Source: IIICB1 sp035968095 (lineage in GTDB: Bacteria > Cyanobacteriota > Cyanobacteriia > Cyanobacteriales > SIO1D9). Taken from it: a DNA stretch of 12,029 nt. A program made the position numbers and the translations under genes. The notes beneath the pieces were generated by a model that saw nothing but the letters and a program-made list of their open reading frames with translations, made no database searches and was not told the DNA's origin. Shown piece after piece: positions 1-5,933 of the stretch; position 1 is the stretch's first letter, and each line of letters begins with the position of its first letter. The DNA lies in the NCBI GenBank assembly GCA_035968095.1, contig JAWQFW010000176.1, positions 1 to 12,029 of the forward strand, written 5' to 3'.

Positions 1-27
1 CAATTCCCCCAATCCCCAATCCCCATT
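1..27. repeat. STRR heptamer array (CCCCAAT-type)
   Basis: Three in-phase heptamers, CCCCAAT, CCCCAAT and CCCCATT, occupy 7-27, with a degenerate copy before them. This is the short tandemly repeated repetitive (STRR) class known from cyanobacterial intergenic DNA. The array continues off the left edge or begins there. The same heptamer family recurs at 5906-5933 and, as its complement, at 11901-11941. On the minus strand, the G-runs complementary to 6-10, 14-17, 21-24 and 32-34 are separated by loops of 3, 3 and 7 nt, which fits a G-quadruplex motif. Confidence 0.8.
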
Positions 28-92
28 ATTACCCTTTTTGTCCGAGAGAAAGTTAAAGTAGGTAACAGCATTTAGTCAAAAAAGGGGTAGAC

Positions 93-3000
93 ATGGCTTT
101 CAAAGTTACATACAACGGTTTTACTCCGGAAGCCCAAACTGCTTTTCAATTTGCTGTTGATGTCTGGAACAAACTTATCGACACTCCCATCCCAGTTAAC
201 ATCGAAGCTAACTGGACATCTCTCGGAGGCGCTTTAGGTGGAGCAAATCCGACTACAGTACATCTTAACTTTCCGAATACCCCACAGACAAATATTGTCT
301 ATCCCGTGGCGTTAGCGAATCAGTTTGCTAAGAGTGATATTAATGGTACAACTGCGGAAATTCAAGCTAATTTTGACAAAAATGCGAATTGGTATTTAGG
401 GACTGATGGAAATTCAAGGTCGAATCAATTTGATTTTGTGACGATTGTGATTCACGAAATTGCTCACAGTCTTGGATTTAGTGATACTTTGGAATACAGC
501 CAAGGTGAAGGTAAATGGTTGAATTTCCGACCTTTTGTTTTCGATCCTTTTGTGGTTAATGGTTCCCAGGAAAAGTTAATTGATACTACTTTATTTCCTA
601 ATCCTTCGTCACAATTAGGTTCGCAATTGGTTAGCGATGATGTGTTCTTTAATGGATTTTATGCCGTAAATAATAATAGCGGTTTACCTGTTAAGTTATA
701 TGCACCGACAGTTTGGGAAGAAGGTTCGAGTATTGGACATTTAGATGAAAATACTTTTCCGACGGGAACTCCTAATGCTTTAATGACTCCTTTTGTTGCA
801 CCGGGAGAAGTAATTCATCAACCAAGTCCACTGACTTTAGCTATTTTAAAAGATTTGGGTTGGACAATTAATTTACCTGAGTTGAGGCTGGGAAATGTTG
901 TTTTCCGAGAGTCAGAAAATAATTCTGAAATTGCCGAATTCACGGTCAATCTTTCGCAATCTACGACTGAAAAAGTCACGGTAGAATATGCTACGGTTAA
1001 TAATACAGCGATCGCTGGTACTGACTACACTAGCACGAGTGGGACGTTAGTTTTCGCTCCGGGGGAAATTAGTCAGAAAATTGCTGTGGAAGTTGATGCA
1101 GCAGCTTTCACCGGGAATAAAAGCTTTAGTCTCAATTTGAGCAATTCTGACAATGCACTAATTGGGAATTATCAAACTCAGGTTAGGATTAGCGATCGCC
1201 CCTTGATCTCGATCGCTGATATTATTGTTACTGAAGGTAATAGTGGGGCTACTACTGCTAATTTTCCGGTTATTTTAAATACTGCGAGTCAAGAAACTGT
1301 TACTGTTGCTTATACCACTGCTGATGATACTGCGACGACACAAGACAATGACTATCTCCCGACACAAGGAATTTTAACTTTTAATCCGGGTGAAACGAGC
1401 AAAGTTATTCCAGTGGAAGTCACTGGAGATACGGTAAGAGAAAGTGACGAAACTTTTCAAGTTAAGCTGAATAATCCCAGTAATGCCGATCTTAGTCAAG
1501 AAAGTGCAGTTGCGACTATCTCTGATGATGATAGCATTCCTCGTCTGGCTGTGAGTGATGCGACAATTATTGAAGGAGATAGCAATAATTCTACTGCTGA
1601 GTTTACCCTCAGTCTTTCTCTTTCTAGCACTCAACCTGTAAGAGTAGAATACGCGACTGGTGACGATACTGCTACTGCTAATAATGATTATCTTCCTGTT
1701 AGAGATACGTTGATTTTTGCACCTGGTGAAACTAGGAAAACTGTCGCAGTAGAAATTGTTAATGATAATCAACAAGAAACTAGCGAAACTTTTAACTTAA
1801 ATATCCTTAGTTTCACAAATTCTTTACTAACTAATCGTCAAGGAATTGCGACGATTAATGATGATGATGAGCGAGGCAGTTTACCAAGAATTTCGCTTAA
1901 CGATGTGAGTGTTAGTGAGGGTAATGATGGCACAAATACAGCTAGGTTTACTGTTAATTTAGATACAGTTGGTGAGGAAACTGTTACGGTTGAATATCGG
2001 ACGGTGGATGAAACCGCGATCGCACCAGAAGATTATACCGCGATCGCCGGAATACTGACTTTCAATCCGGGAGAAACGACTCAAACTATTGATGTAGACA
2101 CTGTTGCTGACAATATCCCCGAAGCAGACGAAACTTTCTCAGTTAATTTAAGCAATGCGAATAATGCGATTGTTGGCGATCGCCAAGGAAAAGCTACTAT
2201 TATTAATGATGAGCCGTTAATTCCACCCTCGCTGTCAATTAACGAAATTCGTGTCGTAGAAGGTGATGATGGGACAACTACTGCTACATTTACCGTTATG
2301 CTTTCTGAACCTACTTTTGAGAATGTAGTTGTCGAATATTCTACCACCGATTCCACTGCAACTAGGAATGAAAATGATTATACCCCAGTCTTAGGTAGTT
2401 TGCGTTTTGCAGCCGGAGAAACTACGAAAACTATCAACATCGAAGTGATGGGAGATACTGCGGTTGAAGCAGACGAAACTTTCTTTGTTAACTTAAATAA
2501 TCCGATTAATGCAGTTGTGGCTGCAAGTCAAGGAAAAGCGACAATTGTTAATGACGATGCGCTAGCTTTATCGATTAATGATGTGACAATTTCCCCCGCA
2601 GATAGTGATGTAGCTACGGCAACTTTTACTGTTAATCTTTCGGAAATTAGCACTGAAGAAGTTAGGGTAGATTATGCTACTGCTGATGGTACAGCTACAA
2701 GTAATCATGATTATACGCCGATAGCGGGAATAATTACTTTTAATCCGGGGGAAATTAGCAAAACAATTACGGTAGAAGTTAGCGGAGATAATTTGGTTGA
2801 TGCTGAATCAACTTTTTTAGTAAATTTGAGTAATTCAGTTAATGCTAATCTCGCTGCAAGTCAAGGAAAAGCGACAATTATCAACGATGAATTTAACAAT
2901 GGTGAGAATGTAATTTCTGCTAGTTTAAACAAAACTGAAGATAACATTTTCTTGATTAGCGAAGCTTCACAACCTGCTCAATTGTTGTTTACACTTACAG

Positions 3001-3935
3001 AAAGAAATGCTAGTTTAGTGAGCGAAATTGGCGTTTTTGCGGTAGATGATGAATTCGGAACTGTTGACAATTTGCAACCGCAAGATTCGGGATATTTAGC
3101 CGCAGCGATGAATCGTTCTCAGGTAATATTTTCGGCGCTTCCAGATACTACTTTAGGTGAATTAATTTCGGCGCGTCAAATTGAATTTGAACCAGGACAA
3201 AAATTAGTTTTCTACTTGGTGCAAAATAGTACCACGGAAACGGTGTTAGCTGAGATCGCAGCAGGGAATAATCCCCCCCAAGTTTTATTTGCAACACCGT
3301 CAGCAAATAGCGAAAATTATAACTATCTCCAAGCAACTGAAGCTGAGAGTAATACTTATAATTTAGCTTGGGAAGATTTGGTCGGTGGGGGCGATCAAGA
3401 TTATAATGATCTCGTGATGAGTGTGGAAATAAATAATAATAATAGTTCCGTAACTTTAGGGACAAATTTACAAGGAAAACGAGAATTAATTGATTTACGG
3501 AATGTGGGAGAAATTTCTGTAGGATTTAGAGTTAATAGTGAAGCAGGGTTTGATAATTACGTGGGATTTTATCGAATTGATGATGAGGATGGTAGCATTG
3601 GGGATCTTAAACCAGGAGATCCTGGATATGCAGCCGCAGCGATCGCCCAACGTAGTGTGGTAAACTTCGACCGTAATGGTACATCAGCAATGTTGCTCGA
3701 TGGGCTACTCGCACCTTATTTAATCGCTGACGGCTCAACAACAGAATTTTTAGCAGAAAACCCAGAAAATCAGTTAGGGGGCGCACCAATGGCATATTTT
3801 GCCTATCTGGAAGCCAATCCCGAAGGAATAGACCACGTGCGGCTCTTAGGAGATAATACCTTTAGCTTCGAGGATTTACCAGGAGGAGGCGATCGCGATT
3901 ATGAAGATATGGTCGTTCAACTCGAAATTGGATAA
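93..3935 (+). CDS. Large secreted metzincin-like metalloprotease with six Calx-beta repeats and two DUF4114 domains
   Basis: Predicted extracellular or surface protein of 1280 residues. Residues 1-260 form a metalloprotease domain. The zinc motif is HExxHxxGxxD (His121, Glu122, His125, Asp131), with a Met-turn-like NALMTPF around Met231, so this looks like a metzincin. Residues ~265-933 hold six Calx-beta modules of 105-115 residues, with recurring DYTP..G.L.F.PGET and GKATI.ND signatures; the family binds calcium. Two DUF4114 modules follow (~960-1112 and ~1138-1280), each ending in GGGDxDYxDxV. The N-terminus has no signal peptide, and the modular acidic architecture is typical of type I secretion substrates, but no transporter lies in this window. 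The ATG at 93 is chosen because AAAGGGG (81-87) sits 5 nt upstream and the protease domain starts immediately. The substrate is unknown. An adhesin-like or matrix role is possible if the protease is inactive. Confidence 0.9.
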   Translation: MAFKVTYNGFTPEAQTAFQFAVDVWNKLIDTPIPVNIEANWTSLGGALGGANPTTVHLNFPNTPQTNIVYPVALANQFAKSDINGTTAEIQANFDKNANWYLGTDGNSRSNQFDFVTIVIHEIAHSLGFSDTLEYSQGEGKWLNFRPFVFDPFVVNGSQEKLIDTTLFPNPSSQLGSQLVSDDVFFNGFYAVNNNSGLPVKLYAPTVWEEGSSIGHLDENTFPTGTPNALMTPFVAPGEVIHQPSPLTLAILKDLGWTINLPELRLGNVVFRESENNSEIAEFTVNLSQSTTEKVTVEYATVNNTAIAGTDYTSTSGTLVFAPGEISQKIAVEVDAAAFTGNKSFSLNLSNSDNALIGNYQTQVRISDRPLISIADIIVTEGNSGATTANFPVILNTASQETVTVAYTTADDTATTQDNDYLPTQGILTFNPGETSKVIPVEVTGDTVRESDETFQVKLNNPSNADLSQESAVATISDDDSIPRLAVSDATIIEGDSNNSTAEFTLSLSLSSTQPVRVEYATGDDTATANNDYLPVRDTLIFAPGETRKTVAVEIVNDNQQETSETFNLNILSFTNSLLTNRQGIATINDDDERGSLPRISLNDVSVSEGNDGTNTARFTVNLDTVGEETVTVEYRTVDETAIAPEDYTAIAGILTFNPGETTQTIDVDTVADNIPEADETFSVNLSNANNAIVGDRQGKATIINDEPLIPPSLSINEIRVVEGDDGTTTATFTVMLSEPTFENVVVEYSTTDSTATRNENDYTPVLGSLRFAAGETTKTINIEVMGDTAVEADETFFVNLNNPINAVVAASQGKATIVNDDALALSINDVTISPADSDVATATFTVNLSEISTEEVRVDYATADGTATSNHDYTPIAGIITFNPGEISKTITVEVSGDNLVDAESTFLVNLSNSVNANLAASQGKATIINDEFNNGENVISASLNKTEDNIFLISEASQPAQLLFTLTERNASLVSEIGVFAVDDEFGTVDNLQPQDSGYLAAAMNRSQVIFSALPDTTLGELISARQIEFEPGQKLVFYLVQNSTTETVLAEIAAGNNPPQVLFATPSANSENYNYLQATEAESNTYNLAWEDLVGGGDQDYNDLVMSVEINNNNSSVTLGTNLQGKRELIDLRNVGEISVGFRVNSEAGFDNYVGFYRIDDEDGSIGDLKPGDPGYAAAAIAQRSVVNFDRNGTSAMLLDGLLAPYLIADGSTTEFLAENPENQLGGAPMAYFAYLEANPEGIDHVRLLGDNTFSFEDLPGGGDRDYEDMVVQLEIG
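885..2891 (+). repeat. Calx-beta-encoding tandem repeats (six copies)
   Basis: Six in-frame modules of roughly 315-345 nt encode residues ~265-933 of the metalloprotease. Most copies have diverged at the DNA level. Copies 5 and 6, however, share an exact 27-nt stretch (2520-2546 and 2853-2879, offset 333 nt = 111 codons). Copies 4 and 5 share an exact 19-nt stretch (2121-2139 and 2466-2484, offset 345 nt = 115 codons). This suggests recent duplication or homogenisation of the later modules. The first copy is the most degenerate and lacks the closing ATIxDD signature. Confidence 0.85.
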
Positions 3936-4163
3936 AAATAAAGCAAGAGTCCGAAATTCAGCGAGATCGACGGTGAAGAATTAAGCTAGAGTGAGATGTA
4001 ACCCACGCTTCCAGCCATCCAACTTAATCGTCAATCAAAAGTTATGTAAATTTTACTCACTCAATTTCCCTGTTGGCACGAAAATTAAGTCAACCATTTA
4101 GTATATTAGTTCTAAAAGATGTGCCGGAAGCTGCCCACAATATTAAGCGAATGTCTCTAACCA
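3936..4163. other. Intergenic region, protease to parvulin-like gene
   Basis: This 228-bp gap has no open frame worth calling, no tandem repeat and no convincing hairpin terminator after the protease. A TATATT at 4102-4107 could be a -10 element. The only -35-like hexamer near it (TTGGCA, 4073-4078) is 23 bp away, which is too far for a standard sigma-70 promoter. The gap is long enough for the downstream gene to have its own promoter. Confidence 0.4.
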
Positions 4164-5744
4164 ATGAGTGCAGTTCTACAACTAGGAAAACGACAAATTG
4201 CTGTTGAAGAAGTAATCTCGCTTCTGGAAAAATCGCAATTGTTACCGCAATTGCAAAGAGAGTTGATTGTCGAACAGGCGATCGCCCCTTACGAGTGTAC
4301 CCCAGAAGAAGTAACTCGCTTGTGCGAACAGCTAGAACCCGAACGCCAACGTCAGGGAATTTCTCCAGAGCAGTTACGCGCGATCGCTACTCGGAAACTC
4401 AGACTCGAAAAATTTAAACAAGCAAACTGGGAGCATAAACTCGGAGGCTACTTTCTCTCGCGCAAAGCTCAACTAGATAAAGTAATCTATCTGTTGCTGC
4501 GAACAACCGAAGCAGAAGTAGCTCAAGAGATTTACTTCCGCATTCAGGAAGACGAACAATCCTTCTCCGACCTCGCGAAACAATTTTCCCAAGGTCCAGA
4601 AGCCAAAAACGGCGGTAAAATCGGACCAATACCCATGAGCAGTCTGCATCCGCGATTAGCTCAAATTCTCCGCAGCGTGGAACCAGGTAAGCTTGCTCCT
4701 TTATTTCGTTTAGAAAATTATTTCGTAATTGTCCGACTCGAAAAAATGCTTCCTGCTCAGTTGGACGACAAAATGCGTCAGCAATTGCTCAACGAATTGT
4801 TTGAAAGCTGGCTGAAAGAAAATCTCGACAAAGAGGAAAACGAGCTTCCCGAAACTCCCCAAGAAACCGATGCAGTGGAGTTGGTGAGTGCGACAACTCA
4901 AGCACCTCCCCAACCTCAACCAGAAGCAGTACCCGCAGCAGAATTAGAACTTCCCCCAGAATTAGAAGCTGAGGAAATTCCGGAAATTCCACACTTGGAG
5001 TCAGAAGTTGCACCCCCAGACTCAGCAACGACAGCTAAGACCGAGGAAAGTGACGAAACTAGCCAGACAGCAGTTGGTTTTGAAGATACCCCCGAAGTAG
5101 TTGAGTTAGTTGACGAAACTCCAAAAACGCCTCGCACTCCGAGTAACTGGCAAAAATTCTGGAACAATAAAGTAGCAGTGAGGTTAGCCGCTTGTGCAGT
5201 TCCCTTACTTTTAGGTGGATTTTCCCTTTATTACTTAGCCTCTCCCGGTGGACAAGAAACTACCGTTTCGGCGGAAGCGAATGTCCCCGATACAGAAGCT
5301 TTCCGAGTGGCGGTTAATCACGCCATGACAGCCGCAAATTTAACTCAAGCAGCAAAAACCACTGAAGAATGGGATCGAGTCACCAGCGAATGGCAACAAG
5401 CGATCGCGCTTTTACAAATTGTTCCCAAAAACGAGGCTAATTATGCTGTTGCCCAAGAGAAAATTGGCGAATATAAACAATATCTCGCTTACGCTCAAGG
5501 TAACGCCACCCAAGCAGTTGATGCTTTCCGTGTCGCTGTGAATAACGCAATGGAAGCCGCAAATCTCACCCAAACAGCCCAGAATAGCTCCGAATGGGAA
5601 AAAGTAGCTAATTATTGGCAAGAAGCGATCGCGTTAATGAAAGCTGTTGAGAAAAATGACCCCAATTATGCTGTTGCACAGCAGAAAATTGCTGAGTATC
5701 AAAACTATCTCAACTATGCACAAAATAATGCTTCTGGGGCTTAG
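4164..5744 (+). CDS. Membrane-tethered SurA/PpiC-like protein with C-terminal 75-residue repeats
   Basis: This 526-residue protein has four parts. Residues 1-~100 are a helical SurA-like N-region. Residues ~105-195 are a parvulin (PpiC) fold, recognised by FSDLAKQFSQGP, NGGKIG and the closing strand NYFVIVRLE. Residues ~222-325 are an acidic Pro/Glu-rich linker. A single membrane helix (~341-358) follows Lys331, Lys336 and Arg340, and two repeats lie at ~379-446 and ~454-521. Positive-inside reasoning puts the parvulin part in the cytoplasm and the repeats outside. Aligned by eye to E. coli PpiC, the two active-site histidines and the Cys/Asp position become Tyr109, Phe187 and Gly144, so isomerase activity is doubtful and a holdase role is plausible. 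Cyanobacterial PpiC proteins of this shape often accompany type I secretion genes, so the upstream protease could be a client; that is inference. There is no clear Shine-Dalgarno. ATG 4164 is the only sensible start, because ATG 4151 is in another frame. Confidence 0.85.
   Translation: MSAVLQLGKRQIAVEEVISLLEKSQLLPQLQRELIVEQAIAPYECTPEEVTRLCEQLEPERQRQGISPEQLRAIATRKLRLEKFKQANWEHKLGGYFLSRKAQLDKVIYLLLRTTEAEVAQEIYFRIQEDEQSFSDLAKQFSQGPEAKNGGKIGPIPMSSLHPRLAQILRSVEPGKLAPLFRLENYFVIVRLEKMLPAQLDDKMRQQLLNELFESWLKENLDKEENELPETPQETDAVELVSATTQAPPQPQPEAVPAAELELPPELEAEEIPEIPHLESEVAPPDSATTAKTEESDETSQTAVGFEDTPEVVELVDETPKTPRTPSNWQKFWNNKVAVRLAACAVPLLLGGFSLYYLASPGGQETTVSAEANVPDTEAFRVAVNHAMTAANLTQAAKTTEEWDRVTSEWQQAIALLQIVPKNEANYAVAQEKIGEYKQYLAYAQGNATQAVDAFRVAVNNAMEAANLTQTAQNSSEWEKVANYWQEAIALMKAVEKNDPNYAVAQQKIAEYQNYLNYAQNNASGA
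5298..5726 (+). repeat. Two tandem 75-codon repeats in the parvulin-like gene
   Basis: Residues ~379-446 (5298-5501) and ~454-521 (5523-5726) are clear duplicates at a spacing of 75 codons. Shared landmarks in order are AFRVAVN.AM.AANLTQ, EW..V...WQ.AIAL, NYAVAQ.KI.EY and YL.YAQ.NA. The periodic aromatic and Ala pattern suggests two helical hairpins per repeat, TPR-like in character, but I cannot assign a named family from sequence alone. The preceding membrane helix suggests they lie on the periplasmic side. Confidence 0.9.
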
Positions 5745-5761
5745 GGATTCGGGATTGGGTT

Positions 5762-5796
5762 CAGTTATCAGTTACCAGTGAACAGTGAACAGTTTA
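5762..5796 (+). repeat. Heptamer array, left arm (CAGTTAT-type)
   Basis: Five contiguous heptamers each begin with CAGT; the variants are CAGTTAT, CAGTTAC, CAGTGAA (twice) and CAGTTTA. The array is preceded by GATTGGGTT (5753-5761). An inverted counterpart with the same number of units lies at 5867-5901 and is likewise bounded by a GATTGGGG complement. Aligned unit by unit, the arms match at about 25 of 35 positions, so a long imperfect hairpin is possible in the convergent 3' ends. Confidence 0.85.
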
Positions 5797-5810
5797 TTCC
5801 CTAATTCCTC

Positions 5811-5855
5811 CTTGTCTTCCCCATCTTCCCCATCTTCTCCATCTCCCTTGTCCCC
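5811..5855 (+). repeat. Nonamer array (CCCATCTTC-type)
   Basis: Five contiguous 9-bp units fill the centre of the repeat island: CTTGTCTTC, CCCATCTTC twice, TCCATCTCC and CTTGTCCCC. They sit in what would be the loop between the inverted heptamer arms. The strong pyrimidine bias of the plus strand gives the minus strand an apparent Gly-Glu-Asp repeat frame, which I do not regard as coding. Confidence 0.85.
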
Positions 5856-5866
5856 AATCAGTCCTG

Positions 5867-5901
5867 ATAACTGACAACTGATAACTGATAACTGGTCACT
5901 G
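5867..5901 (-). repeat. Heptamer array, right inverted arm
   Basis: Five contiguous heptamers end in ACTG: ATAACTG, ACAACTG, ATAACTG, ATAACTG and GTCACTG. These are the reverse complement of the CAGTTAT-type units in the left arm. With 5762-5796 they make a symmetric element between two convergent genes. It could act as a bidirectional transcription end, but there is no T-tract and pairing is imperfect, so this is inference. Confidence 0.85.
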
Positions 5902-5905
5902 AAAA

Positions 5906-5933
5906 CCCCAATCACCAATCCCCAGCCCCCGAT
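5906..5933. repeat. STRR heptamers overlapping the helicase 3' end
   Basis: Four heptamers (CCCCAAT, CACCAAT, CCCCAGC, CCCCGAT) run directly on from the heptamer arm. The helicase stop codon (complement of 5912-5914) and its last six codons lie inside this array. Confidence 0.75.

Noticed and set aside
1374..3795. Several minus-strand frames opposite the metalloprotease
   Set aside because: They are low-complexity Ser/Ile or Ser/Val-rich translations of the antisense of the Calx-beta repeats and DUF4114 region; the plus strand is clearly the coding one.
4073..4107. Promoter from TTGGCA and TATATT before the parvulin-like gene
   Set aside because: The 23-bp spacer is too long for a standard promoter; only the TATATT is worth mentioning.
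5762..5901. CRISPR array
   Set aside because: The units are 7 and 9 bp and contiguous, with no unique spacers.
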